A program made the position numbers and the translations under genes. The notes under the pieces are model-generated. The model had not been told where the DNA came from. It ran no database searches and was given only the letters and a program-made list of their open reading frames with translations. From contig OY755038.1 in NCBI GenBank assembly GCA_963576565.1, forward strand, positions 134,991,348 to 135,055,347: DNA of 64,000 nt, given 5' to 3'. The stretch comes from Aspidapion aeneum. Its lineage: Eukaryota > Arthropoda > Insecta > Coleoptera > Brentidae. Numbering within the stretch: the first letter of the stretch is position 1; every line of letters starts with the position of its first letter. This document shows positions 22,328-33,284 of this stretch, piece after piece.

Positions 22328-22504
22328 TTACTGGAGATCAGAGCATGCATCAAACCCAGGAATATTCGAACACTCAACCAACTCCCATATGAGTAAAGCC
22401 ATACTAAGTGTAGAATTTAGTTGTATTTTAGTTACAGTTTTAGTCAAAAGTTTAATTTGCTCTTTATATATGTTTTCTTTAAGATTCATATAGTTTGACG
22501 CCAT
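22328..22504 (-). CDS. Small LTR open frame, 58 codons (hypothetical)
   Basis: Starts MASNYMNLKENIYKEQ and ends FDACSDLQ plus stop. Equivalent frames occur at 7210-7386 and 32220-32393. In the latter, three bases are missing but the frame holds. Unknown function, may be chance. Confidence 0.3.
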   Translation of the reverse strand: MASNYMNLKENIYKEQIKLLTKTVTKIQLNSTLSMALLIWELVECSNIPGFDACSDLQ

Positions 22505-22704
22505 TTTTGTCAAACATTTTTACATTAATAATGTTGTTTCTGAACTAGAACCTAAAAATACACATTGAACTACTGCTTAAACCCGGCACAAGAGTGTTCA
22601 GATGTTAAATTTGCTCACCACTAGCTAGCTCTACCTAACCCTTCAATCCGACTAACTGAGCTAGATATTAACTTTATTTAACTATGAATATATATTAAAT
22701 TATA

Positions 22705-22960
22705 TTTGGTAAACTTATCACGTCCTTGCAATGCAACTATAGGTAAATTTAGTGGGAATAAGGACACTGTTGTTCTGGTAAATATACGTTTTAATCCATC
22801 GGTAACGTTTCGACAACGGTTTTTGTCTTCATCAGACCTTCAGTACGATCTAGACTGAAGGTCTGATGAAGACAAAAACCATTGTCGAAACGTTACCGAT
22901 GGATTAAAACGTATATTTACCAGAACAACAGTGTCGTTATTCCCACTAAATTTACCTATA
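22705..22960. mobile_element. 256-bp inverted-repeat insertion with paired hammerhead-like motifs
   Basis: Bounded by an 11-bp direct duplication ATTAAATTATA (22694-22704 and 22961-22971); the 5' LTR has the empty site. The arms 22738-22844 and 22854-22960 are nearly perfect inverted copies around a 9-base loop. Each arm carries CTGATGA, a GACAA/TTGTC stem and CGAAACG. The long duplication and inverted structure suggest a remnant of a Penelope-like element, or a MITE. Penelope-like elements are known to carry hammerhead motifs. The identity is inferred. Confidence 0.75.
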
Positions 22961-23695
22961 ATTAAATTATATAATATAAAAATACGATTTTGTTTATTCT
23001 TTTAGTCATGGTTTTTATCCCTCGTTTATCTCCAATTTACAAAAGTGCATAACTTGTATTTATTTTATCTTCTCCTTATCAAAGTAATAAAGATATCAAA
23101 GTGGGCGGAGCCTCGGTTGTTCCTGGGCAAACCGTGGACCTAAATATGTTTTCGTGCTACAAAACTAGTTAATCCGTACATAAGAAGAGGTTCGGAAGAG
23201 AAATCATTGTCCTAATATCCTCGAAAATAAACATAAGCGTTTCCTTCCTGTTACTGAAACCATTTGTGATGTGTCAACCCGCCATTCCCCAGAATGATAC
23301 CGGGTAGATTGGATTAGAATATTTTTCTCATTTCGTCTATTTATTGAACGTACGCGGTCGCTAAAACAGCTGATTATTGATTTCGTAAACGTCTCATAAC
23401 CACGAAATTCCAGATAAACAAAACAATGAAAAGTTTTTATGTGATTTCTCCCGAACCTGTGATCTTAAATTCCAATAACGATGCCTAAATAATGCGACGT
23501 GTGCAGTGGTTACAACAAGATGATGGAATACCTCCTCTATGAGGTAAATTTCTGGACAATATATATCCTCAAAACCTAGCTCTATAAAATACCCTTAATT
23601 TGTGTACAGAGAGACGAGTCGAAGAGCCTTGATTATTTACCTAAATAAAACAAATATGTAACGTGTGCCTTAAACGTAAAAATGACACGTTAATA

Positions 23696-23710
23696 ATCCC
23701 CCCCAACTTC
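23696..23710 (-). promoter_or_regulatory. Polypurine tract of Gypsy element
   Basis: On the minus strand a G-run followed by ATTAT lies directly before the 3' LTR start at 23693. Same place and type as the tract at 5258-5275. The conserved pol-stop hairpin is at 23716-23736. Confidence 0.75.
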
Positions 23711-23715
23711 AAGAC

Positions 23716-23736
23716 GATTAACCTAAAAGGTTAATC
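23716..23736 (-). other. Inverted repeat at pol stop codon
   Basis: GATTAACC and GGTTAATC around five bases; equals the hairpin at 5231-5252. The two family copies differ only in the loop (TTTTTA versus TTTTA on the sense strand). Confidence 0.6.
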
Positions 23737-24300
23737 GGAGAGGTCCGCTGCCGACTTAAGGTTTTTGGCATGCCAACTTCCTGGTAGTACTTTACCCGAT
23801 GGCTGTAGCTCAAATATCCAAGGAGAAATTTTATTCCTAATCACATAAGGACCAACGAATTTCGGTGCTAACTTCTTCGAGAAAAACTTCGCAGCATCTG
23901 ACAACACATAATTCTTCTTCCAAACAAGCTGACCCACAACAAAGTTGGGTACCCTTGTACACAAATTATACTGAACTACGTTTTTCTCTCCTGCCACCTC
24001 TAACCTTCTCTTAAGATCCGCATAGAGCTTCCGGAAACTTTTGTTCTTACTTTCAGCTGCAGATTGTACACCATTCTCTTCAGATAACAAAACTGGATTG
24101 GAGTAATCTTTTCCTGACAGACACATATTCCTACCAAAATTAACAAAGAAAGGAGACATCGTGGTTGTCTCATGGGTTGCCGTACGAATCGCGCAGGCAA
24201 GTTTATGTATTTGTTCGTCCCACTACCTGTGGTTGTCTTTCACATAACAACATAACATGGTTTTTAACGTACGAGTTGGTTTTGGGTAAGATATCATCTG
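23731..24300 (-). pseudogene. pol: Gypsy integrase, catalytic core deleted
   Basis: The zinc-binding region (CFVCAAHKGDTQ, about 24350) ends at PKPTR (about 24275). The sequence then continues directly at TLKTMLCCYVKDNHR, which normally lies after the DDE core, so the three catalytic residues are missing. A TAG at 24223-24225 interrupts this stretch, after which WDEQIHKLACAIRTATHE and the open segment 24159-23731 (MSPFFVNFGRNM, KFVGPYVIRNK, LSD end) follow. The plus-strand fragment at 4381-5236 retains part of what is missing here. Confidence 0.88.
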
Positions 24301-25425
24301 ATCAGATACACCTTGTGTATCACCTTTATGAGCCGCACAGACAAAGCAATTCTTTACAAAATTTGCAACGTCCTGGCGCATTTTTGGCCAATAATATTTT
24401 TCTGCCAGTCTGTGGAAGGTTTTATACAAACCCATATGTCCTGCGGTAGGAGGATCGTGAGCTTCTCCAATAATTCTACGCCCATGATCTTTGGGGACTA
24501 CCTCCTTCCAATATTCGTTAGATGGTGAAAGTTGAGTGTATTCTTGTTTGACATATTTATACAACTTATTATCAGTGTATCTCCAATTCATAAATCTTAA
24601 CGGTGATTCTACAACCCTCTTTACCATCTTTTGGTACCATCGATCTTTAATTGCTGTTGAAACGTCTCTGGGCTGCGAAATTGTATCAATCATGGGTACT
24701 GCACGAGATAACATGTCCGGGACAACTAAGTCTTTCCCTTTCCGATGGATTACTTCAAAATCATATTGCTGCAGTTTTACAGACCAACCAGCAAGTCTGC
24801 CACTGGGCTCTTTCAAGCTATGAAGCCATTTAAAGCTTAAATGATCTGTTATGACCTTAAATGAGATCCCCTCAATATAAGGCCGGAGCTTCTCTATCGC
24901 CCAAACCAATGCCAAACATTCTCGCTCGGTGGTCATGTAAACACGTTCTTGCTTAGTCAAAGATCGACTCAAATAGCATATCACTTTGTCTCCTTCAGGA
25001 TAAGGTTGCGTTAAACATGCTCCTATTCCATATCCTGATGCGTCTGTTTGAATGACAAATTCTTTGGTATAATCTGGACATGTAAGAATCGGTGCAGTCA
25101 GTAAAAGTTCCTTAATCTTAATAAATGCTTTTTTGCAGTCCGGAGTCCAATCAAACTTTTGATTTTTCTTAGTTAGAGCTGTAATTGGAGCTATTATCGC
25201 TGAAAAATTCTCTATGAAACGTCTATACCAGGAAATTGTACCTACAACTCTATGGACTTCTCTGACAGTTCTTGGCCTCTGGAGCTCTAACATGGCTTTA
25301 ATTTTATTAGGATCGACTCGGATGCCTCGACGGTCCACTACGAAACCTAAATAAGTCATTTCTGGCCTACACAGTTGGCAGTTGTCCCAACTTACCGTTA
25401 TCTTTGCATTCTGCATTCGTAGGAC
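24301..25425 (-). pseudogene. pol: Gypsy RT thumb, RNase H and integrase zinc-binding region
   Basis: An open frame of nearly 400 codons runs 25416-24223. It begins NAKITVSWDNCQLC, the thumb end of RT, then YLGFVVDRRGI, FDWTPDCKKAF, the RNase H block VIQTDASGYGIGACL (first Asp), TTERECLALVWAIEKLRPYI, and VITDHLSFKWL. The integrase zinc-binding part (AHDPPTAGHMGLYKT, CFVCAAHKGD) follows. This region looks intact. The RT palm that should precede it is missing at the junction near 25420-25450. Confidence 0.9.
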
Positions 25426-26215
25426 TTACTCAAGAAGATGTTCAGAAAAACTCTGTGTACTTGCCAATAAGCGCTCTTGATATCTAAAGTTGACAAGTAT
25501 TTAGCATCTTTCAACTTGTCAAGGGTCTCGGATACGAGTGGTAAAGGATAACTATTACGCGCCGTCACTGAGTTTAATTTGCGGTAGTCTACGCAGAAAC
25601 GATATTTCTTTGTGTTTTTATTTTGTACCATTACCACTGGTGAAGCCCATGAACTACTACTCCAATCTATTACATCTAGTTTCAGCATTTCGTCGATTCT
25701 GTCATCAATAAGTTTTTGAATAACCGGTGAGACCTTATATGAACGTTGTCTTATCGGTGCTGCATCTGTTGTAATCTTATGCTCCACCCTGTCTGTACAT
25801 CCTAGTGAGTCACCCATAATAGTTTTATATTTAACGACCAATTCCTCTAGTCGTTCTGATTCATAAGGTGTAAGTGTTGTTTGTTGGTCTGACGTTTCTA
25901 AAGAACAAATCACCTCTTTTTGATCGGCAAAGTTCCACTCATTAGTACTTAGGTTCGGTACTATCCCCATCGAAATGCAAAAATCTAATCCTAAAATCAA
26001 AGTGTGCGGCAACTCAGGAACGACGACGACCTCTATTAACCTAAATTTATCCTGAACTCGCATAGGAAGCTGTACTGTCCCAATACTAACCGTGCTTTGA
26101 CCATTTGCCAATATACAACTCGTCTTCTTCGTGGTATCAAGTGAAAAACAAAACCTCACGATGATTCTCTAAAAAGGTACGTGAAGCCCCGGAATCCAAC
26201 AAACCTAATAACTTA
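25398..26215 (-). pseudogene. pol: Gypsy protease and RT fingers, palm deleted
   Basis: The protease active site LLDSGASRTFL is read at about 26205-26172. The rest of the protease (LPHTLILGLDFCISMGI) is in another frame from 26159, so a frameshift lies near 26150-26170. RT blocks KYRFCVDYRKLNSVT and LSTLDIKSAYWQV (first catalytic Asp) follow. The frame then passes at once into HRVFLNIFLSKSYECRMQ, so about 150 residues containing the YxDD active-site box are deleted. Without that box no polymerase can be made. Confidence 0.88.
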
Positions 26216-26339
26216 TTTCCGAGCACATCCACTTCTAAATAAGGTCTCTCATCTTTACGAGCATGACTTATCACATAATCTAAGACGATCGTTAGCCTAT
26301 CGGTCGATGCTTGTTCAGGCTGACTCGAAGGTCGAACGC

Positions 26340-28124
26340 CTACGAGCGCCTGGGTCCGTTTCCCTGACGATTACAATTACGACATTCTCTTACTGTTACC
26401 CCTGCTTGTCCACACGAATAACATCGCTTGCCTCTAGGTACTGCACACCCGACCGCCATGTGCCCTGTTTGATTGCATCTGTAGCAAGCAAGGTCCCTAT
26501 TCGCCCTACCAGACCTAACACCCTGTGGTGGTTGTACATCTCTGTCATTTGCACTAGACTGACCACTAGCTGGTTGTTGCCTCTCTCTGTCAGCTCTAGC
26601 AGCGAAACTGCTTGCTGGCGGCTGCCTATTTCTGTCGAATCTATTAGCAGGATGATTTAAATTCTGATGGTTCGATGTCCCGGTACCTGACATCTGAATT
26701 GTATCGATCCCTGTTGGAAAATCGTCATTATCGCTCTCTACGTCAACGTAGGCCAAGTCAGGTTCGATTGATTGGTTTTTCCTAGGTATAAAATTATCTT
26801 CCTCTAAACAATATCTTTGGTCTATTCTACGACACAAATCTTCTAAATGTGATAGGCTATTGACCTCAGTAGCAATTAACCCATTTTTATAGATGTCCGC
26901 GATATTTCTGAGAACGATAGCTAATTTCGCCTCTTCAGAAACAGGACAGCCATGTCTTTGGAAATATGTGTTCATGACAGCAATATAGGTCCCTATAGAC
27001 TCTCCAGGACCTTGTTCACGTTTGTGGATCTCCTTCAATAGCTTCTCGCCATATGAAGAAGGAAGATACTCTGCCATATACCTTTCTTCCAGCTGTTCCC
27101 ATGTATGGACTTCTCTACGAACATCTTTACAAAAAGTATAGGCTGACTTTTCGAAAAGATTAATGCCTGAGTTCAGTAAAACCTTTTTGCTAACTTCTCT
27201 CGCCTGACTTAACTCGGCCACTCTCTCAAAAAATGCGGTGACGGGGATTGTACCCCTCTCGCCTGTAAACTTTAAGTTCCATTTATGCGGAGGTACAGGT
27301 GCAACGTGATATGAAGTACCAGGATAAATTGACATTGGTACTGGTGACGAACATGATAAAGGTCGGGACTGAGCAATTGGTGCAATGCTACTTTGGAGGG
27401 CAGCTAAACTCAAAGGAACGGTAGACGGTTGTTGATAATGAAAAGCTGATGTACCGTCATTCTGAATCAGCATTGGGGGTGGTGCCTGTATTGGTGCTTG
27501 AGTTGGGTTCGTAAGCACTTGCATTTGCACTGGAGCAATGACCGACGGTTGGTTTGTAGGCTGTTGAGCTGTTCTTTGTGTGCTGGAGTGCTGTGGTTGC
27601 GGGAAATGAGACTGGTTGGGTGTGTTGTCAACATTTGTCGTCTGATCTGAGCTTCGACTCGTTGATTGAGTTTCAGATGCTTCATCGTCATCTGAGGCAA
27701 CGCCAACTCTTAGTAAATCTGTTGCTTGGCTCTGCAATCTCCCAATCAAACTCAAGGTTTTCGCAACCAGTATGCCTTTTGTTTGACTTTCTTCAAAGTT
27801 GGACGGATTCATGTTGTTAATCTTAGCTAGCACGTGTTCTAACCTTACAGCGATTTTCCTAAACTCTCCTCCTTTGCTCGTACCAAAGATCTTCTCTACC
27901 AGCGGTACCAGACTATCTAGCTTCCTCATGCAGCTAAAAGCATCCTGGTCAAATTTAAAGGGATACGGAGGGTATCTCATACTTCCATCAGTCCTTTCTC
28001 TTTGCCTAATCAGTATGAGCTGTTGCTTCATTTCTTCCATCGATCCAATGGCTATGCCTCTCCATGTTAATTCGTCGATTAACTCGTCCTTGACTAAGTA
28101 CCTTATGTCAGACAACCGACTCAA
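26340..28124 (-). CDS. gag: Gypsy Gag polyprotein
   Basis: Capsid/nucleocapsid protein of the retrotransposon, 594 codons, open throughout. An N-terminal segment starting MSRLSDIRYLVKDELIDELTWRG is followed by a Gln/Pro/Thr-rich linker (about 150-260). The capsid-like region spans about 265-450 (WNLKFTGERGTIPVTAFFERV, WEQLEERYMAEYLPSSY). A C-terminal zinc-knuckle region holds CYRCNQTGHMAVGC, a normal CCHC, and CYSCGQAGVTVREC, in which the His position is Val. The leader to the 5' LTR is about 1.8 kb. Gag is the only complete gene left in this copy. Confidence 0.9.
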   Translation of the reverse strand: MSRLSDIRYLVKDELIDELTWRGIAIGSMEEMKQQLILIRQRERTDGSMRYPPYPFKFDQDAFSCMRKLDSLVPLVEKIFGTSKGGEFRKIAVRLEHVLAKINNMNPSNFEESQTKGILVAKTLSLIGRLQSQATDLLRVGVASDDDEASETQSTSRSSDQTTNVDNTPNQSHFPQPQHSSTQRTAQQPTNQPSVIAPVQMQVLTNPTQAPIQAPPPMLIQNDGTSAFHYQQPSTVPLSLAALQSSIAPIAQSRPLSCSSPVPMSIYPGTSYHVAPVPPHKWNLKFTGERGTIPVTAFFERVAELSQAREVSKKVLLNSGINLFEKSAYTFCKDVRREVHTWEQLEERYMAEYLPSSYGEKLLKEIHKREQGPGESIGTYIAVMNTYFQRHGCPVSEEAKLAIVLRNIADIYKNGLIATEVNSLSHLEDLCRRIDQRYCLEEDNFIPRKNQSIEPDLAYVDVESDNDDFPTGIDTIQMSGTGTSNHQNLNHPANRFDRNRQPPASSFAARADRERQQPASGQSSANDRDVQPPQGVRSGRANRDLACYRCNQTGHMAVGCAVPRGKRCYSCGQAGVTVRECRNCNRQGNGPRRS

Positions 28125-29946
28125 AGAAATAGTTATGGTGCCTTTTATATTAAAATTTTAAATTTTAAAACTCTTAATTATACCTCCCAATTATAAAACT
28201 AAACCACTCAATAACAAACACAAAGTTCACTTTAATTTCACTAGTGAAAATCACTATAAATGTTCTCACAAATGTAGAAAATATAAAACTTAAATACGGG
28301 CAGACGCGAACAAAACCGAAAAACACCGGAGCAGTAAGAAAATAAAATTAGAAAAATTAAATTATTTGAAAAAAGAAGTAAAATTTTGAAATATTTTTAC
28401 CAATTACCACCGCCTAGCATTAATATCCAGTTAAAAGTTTCTCTTAAATTTACTGACCAATTTCACGTCCTCAAAATGACATTACATAAAAAAAAATACT
28501 GAATTTTACAAATGAACTAAAAAAAATCAAAAAAAACTTATATCTATATCTGTCTCAGTTAAACCTTTCTTTTGTGGTATTATATCCAGTTGGGCTTCAA
28601 ATTTATTTTCTCTGTATTGAATCCGGTGCAGGCAAAACTTCTCAAGGCTCAAACATAAATGTTTGGTCTCCATTGGTCATGACCAAGCTATGACCTGAAC
28701 GCAGAAAAAAAATATAGAAAAAAATAATTGTGAACCAGAAAAACTTTAATAGATAGAAATACCCGTAGGTCATTTTTAAAAAAAAATGCACTCCTAGCCC
28801 AACGCTGTATTGTACCAAAAAAAATTTGACCTGTTACGAAAACACAACTAGACAACTAAACTCGGCAACCAAAGACCTAAAAAAACTGCCCCAAAAAAAT
28901 ACCCAAAAAAAATGTTAACTGGACTTTTGGCATTGATGTTCAGCCAATGTGTTGCTCTAGGGACTTTAGCCTTGTGTTTCCTAACCTCCCGAGCTGACAC
29001 TAAATAGTAGTACCCTCCTCTGACCCGATGTAAGATCTTAATTGTCATCAACAGTTGCCACCAAAAACAAACAAGAAAAGAAAATGACAAAGCAAAATAA
29101 ACCCATTTTCCTTTTCTTTCATTTTGATTAATTTATACTTTCAACTAAATAAAATTACCAGCTGTTAGGCTATATTTACTTTAAAGCAATCCAGCCAAAA
29201 AAAAATTGTGTGATACCCTGTAAAAATATTCCAATTTCCAAGTGGTGATATCCCACAAAAAATTAGAATCACAAAAAAAAACTTGTGGGCCTAAATAAAT
29301 TGACTGCACTAAAAAATAATCGGTGAAACAATTTCTATCTTATCACAAGCAGGAAATAATAACATATAAATAAATGAACCTGCAAAAAAAAATTGTTAGA
29401 AAAACACGCAACCTATGTCATATATTTAAAACATAAAAAGACCATGTCTGGAGGTCCATCCACCTATACATTTTTCTTTAAAAAAAATTAAAACATGTTT
29501 TTCCTACAAAAAACTTTAAAGAATTAAGACATGAATTGGACTCCGTTCAATAAAAACTCCTATGTTTTTTTATCTACTTATTCTTCCTTAATAAATAAAA
29601 ATGAATCTTTTATTTTCCAAGAAAAAACCTGTAAAGATAAGCTAACAAAAAAACAATGAGAATTACTAAAACAACAAAACGAATTCCAAATCAACGCTCA
29701 AATATTACCCAAAAAATATTTAAAAAGTGTTATTTCCAAAAATCAATGATGATGGAAAATCCTGTTTTATAGTTAAAAATGATTGGGTGTCAAAACCACC
29801 AACAGCCACTGAAAGCCTTTAAACTGGCTTTGACTGTACCACAAAAAAAAATTTTCTTTTAATTGATAAAAATTTAAATTCTTTTTTTTTCAACTTCAAA
29901 AAAACCAAAAAAATTACATCAGATGTCAAAAAAACCTAGCCAAAAA
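28125..29946 (-). other. Long untranslated leader of Gypsy element
   Basis: Lies between gag and the primer-binding site. It is AT-rich and dense in A6-A10 runs on the plus strand, that is U-runs in the element RNA. I see no gene in it. Confidence 0.7.
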
Positions 29947-29962
29947 CTCACGTAGGGCGCCA
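29947..29962 (-). promoter_or_regulatory. Primer-binding site, tRNA-Lys-like
   Basis: Reading minus, two bases after the 5' LTR end comes TGGCGCCCTACGTGAG. The TGG start and GCGCC core fit pairing to a tRNA 3' end. From memory it is close to the 3' end of animal lysine tRNAs with about two mismatches; an alignment would confirm. Confidence 0.75.
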
Positions 29963-29964
29963 TT

Positions 29965-32900
29965 TGTGGCAAACTAAAAGACGTTGCCGCCATTTTTTGG
30001 CACTAAATAGAACAATAACACTGTGCCAATTTGTGATACAAAAAAAAATACTGAATAATTAAACAAATATCTGGAAGTAGAACTGTATTTTTCAGCTAGG
30101 TAAAACATTGATATGGCCGGTAACTTTTATACAGTGGATAAGGGGGGGTTCAGAAATAAGAAAATTTTGTGTGCCACAGTGTTTCAATACCAATGTTTTA
30201 CAAAGAAGATCTTAATTAAAATACAGTTCAACTCATACGTTGTAGCCAAACAATGAAACTCTACCTACTTTCTGGGCTTTCAGAGTATTGTATGTGTAAA
30301 TAAGAAAAACCAAAAAGAAATTGACTCATTGACAAAATTAAATTTTAAAAGATTGAATCAAGATGACAAAACTAGAGGCACGTTACAGGTAGATGGACTC
30401 CTTTAACAGGTCATAGTGTACCTACATCTGAGTCAGTAGTGTGAGACTCAGTTATATAAATGATTGTAAAAAAAATATACTTCCAAAATTATTCCATCAT
30501 AGGGGAGATCTGGACCAAATATCTGCTGTCATCATTCTACGTTGGGTAGAATGAGACAGACAGCAACCCAGTCCGAGATCTACCCCATAAGGTAAAACAA
30601 TGTAAGGAAACCGCTAAAAAAATATAATCTCATCTCTCTTTTGTCTCTGCAAAGCTGGTTCATTGGATTGTACAAATAACGCAAAAATTAGTTCATTTTG
30701 TTTATTTTAGGTGTAAAACTACTGAAAAAAAAAGGTGAAACAAGTTCAGGCCAAAATAGCAAGGCACTTTAAACTTGACAGGAAAATTAAATTAAATAGT
30801 AAATACGCCGCAAAACTAGGGTTATGACGTCATACCTTATCTTGCGTTTACAAGAAATGCAAAAGTTATACTTAACAAAAAATTTATATGGAAAATTATA
30901 TGTAAAAAAAATTATATCTAAAGCTTGCTCCTACCTTGGTCCTTGATTATTGTATGAGTAAATAAGAGATGTTTTATTTTGTAAACCTGGGTTGTTCTCC
31001 GACACTCCTCCTGTTACTCCGGCCCCAGTTCTGCCCGCGCCACCCCTGCTGATTATCTAGCACATGATGCTAGGGCAACACATGTTCTTAAATGTTGGTG
31101 GTTCCTTGCCCGAGCGTAAAACTCTGTGGAAAATAAAATATTTCAGTTTCCTGGAATTCGTCGGTTTTGCACGAGGTTCCCCTACACCGAGTAACTTAAA
31201 TCAAGAACCCCATGTTGACTCAATAGAATAAAGCAGATTTCAACAGACGAACTAAAATAACCCTAACATACCTTTCCCAGGGTTGTATCAGTGCTACCAC
31301 CGGCTTCACACCAGCGTCCAGCACAACCGTCCCGTTGATGGATTGGACAGGGCTGTAGACAAACGAGAAAAACAATATATAGTTTTTATCCAAAACGTGG
31401 TTTTTAAAAAAATAAAAAAACTCCAAAAATCCCGCCCGTCTTTTGTCGAAAAATTACATTTCACACAAACACAGTTACAATTTGGAAGGCAAATATTGTC
31501 TTGAAGAACTCCAAAAATTTTTTTTTTAAAAATCGAACTTACCAGCTTCTTTCCGTAGAAATAACGCAGGTCGCCTTTGAATCCCTTACTCAGAGGATGT
31601 GAGCCGTCACTTGGAATTCGCCCAACACGACGGACTCACTTTCACAGTCTCTGGGACAGAACCTGCATCCACTGCAGTACCAGTAACCAAAAAACAATGG
31701 CGATCCCAGAGACTTGTCGATCCAACGGCGATTCTTTTTGGAAAGAAAGAAAATGAGACTTTGTCAGGGAACACAAAAAAAAAGGTGAAGATGCCGGATA
31801 TAGTTCTTTAATTTGGTGGGGACAGTACCAACCAAATTTTCCCGTTTAAATTCAAATAAGGATGCAAACCCATTTATAAACAAGCGCTATTACCAAAAAA
31901 TCCCTAGCCCCGGTTTGCGAGCCTGGAAAAAAATACCGCGGTTTTCAAACTAACCAATGATGAAATACACTAATACTTCCGTACCGGTCTGTAGGGGGCA
32001 GCATCAACCAAGCAAGGGAATATTGAAAATGTCCTTTACACATTGAGGTGTTGTCAGATTTATTTCTACGGATCATTTTTATAAACGAGGATTATCGAGA
32101 TACACGTATACAGACCGAAACATTTGTCAACCGGACCCCTGCCAACATAGCAAGTAAGAGAAAAATAACCAGTTAGACTATAAGAAGCTTAGCATTAAAA
32201 CCATCAACTGTAAAATCAATTACTGGAGATCAGATGCATCAAACCCAGGAATATTCGAACACTCAACCAACTCCCATATGAGTAAAGCCATACTAAGTGT
32301 ACAATTTTGTTGTATTTTAGTGACAGTTTTAGACAAAAGTTTTGTTTGCTCTTTATATATGTTTTCTTTAAGATTCATATAGTTTGACGCCATTTTTGTC
32401 AAACATTTTTACATTAATAAAGTTGTTTCTGAACTAGAACCTAAAAATACACATTGAACTACTGCTTAAACCCGGCACAAGAGTGTTCAAATGTTAAGTT
32501 TGCTCACCACTAGCTAGCCCTACCTAACCCTTCCATCCGACTAACTGAGCTAGATATTAACTTTATTTAACTATGATTATATATTAATTTATATAATATA
32601 AAAATACGATTTCGTTTATTCTTTTAGTCCTAGTTTTTATCCCTCGTTTATCTCCAATTTACAAAAGTGCATAACTTGTATTTATTTTATCTTCTCCTTA
32701 TCAAAGTAATAAAGATATCAAAGTGGGCGGAGCCTCGGTTGTTCCTGGTCAAACCGTGGACCTAAATATGTTTTCGTGCTACAAAACTAGCTAATCCGTG
32801 AATAAGAAGAGCTTCGGATGAGAAATCATTGTCCTAATATCCTCGAAAATAAGCGTTTCCTTTCTGTTACTGAAACCATTTGTGATGTGGCAACCCGCCA

Positions 32901-33280
32901 TTCCTCAGAATTATACCGGGTAGATTGCATTAGAATATTATTCTCATTTCGTCTATTTATTGAACGTACGCGGTCGCTAAAACAGCTGATTATTGATTTC
33001 GTAAACGTCACATAACCACGAAATTCCAGATAAACATAACAATGAAAAGTTTTTATGTGATTTCTCCCGAACCTGTGATCTTAAATTCCAATTACGATGC
33101 CTAAATAATGCGACGTGTGCAGTGGTTACAACAAGATGATGAGGTAAATTTCTGGACAATAAATAACCTCAAAACCTAGCTCTATAAAATACCCTTAATT
33201 TGTGTACAGAGAGACCAATCGAAGAGCCTTGATTATTTACCTAAATAAAACAAATATGTATGTAAAAATGACACGTTACA
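29965..33280 (-). repeat. 5' LTR of Gypsy element (3316 bp)
   Basis: Starts on the minus strand at 33280 with TGTAACGTGTC and ends at 29965 with TTTGCCACA. It carries the segment 30690-30890 missing from the 3' LTR and the empty site for the 256-bp insertion. Such length is well above the usual few hundred bases of Gypsy LTRs. Confidence 0.93.
32220..32393 (-). CDS. Small LTR open frame, 57 codons (hypothetical)
   Basis: Equivalent of 22328-22504 and 7210-7386. It lacks three bases near the end (DASDLQ instead of DACSDLQ) and keeps its frame and stop. No domain recognised. Confidence 0.3.
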   Translation of the reverse strand: MASNYMNLKENIYKEQTKLLSKTVTKIQQNCTLSMALLIWELVECSNIPGFDASDLQ

Positions 33281-33284
33281 AAGC

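Larger units (their letters stand above)
20321..23693 (-). repeat. 3' LTR of Gypsy element
   Basis: Matches the 5' LTR (29965-33280) with two large differences: a 256-bp inverted-repeat insertion at 22705-22960, and the loss of about 200 bases near 21048 that are present at about 30690-30890. The terminal C of the start motif is also lost (23693). The small open frame at 22328-22504 is shared. Confidence 0.93.
20321..33280 (-). mobile_element. Gypsy LTR retrotransposon with 3.3-kb LTRs, defective
   Basis: Two direct repeats (20321-23693 and 29965-33280) bound an internal region with gag, partial pol, PPT and PBS, all read on the minus strand. A 4-bp duplication AAGC sits at 20317-20320 and 33281-33284. 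Removing the element restores the BEL codons. The LTRs begin TGTAACG and end GCCACA (mutated to GCCACG in the 3' LTR). Pol has lost the RT active-site section and the integrase core, so the copy depends on others for mobility, if it can move at all. Confidence 0.95.

Noticed and set aside
31283..31504. Open frame with MYQCYHRLHTSVQHN, also at 21443-21751
   Set aside because: Antisense to the LTR direction, and its downstream part differs between the two copies through frame changes.
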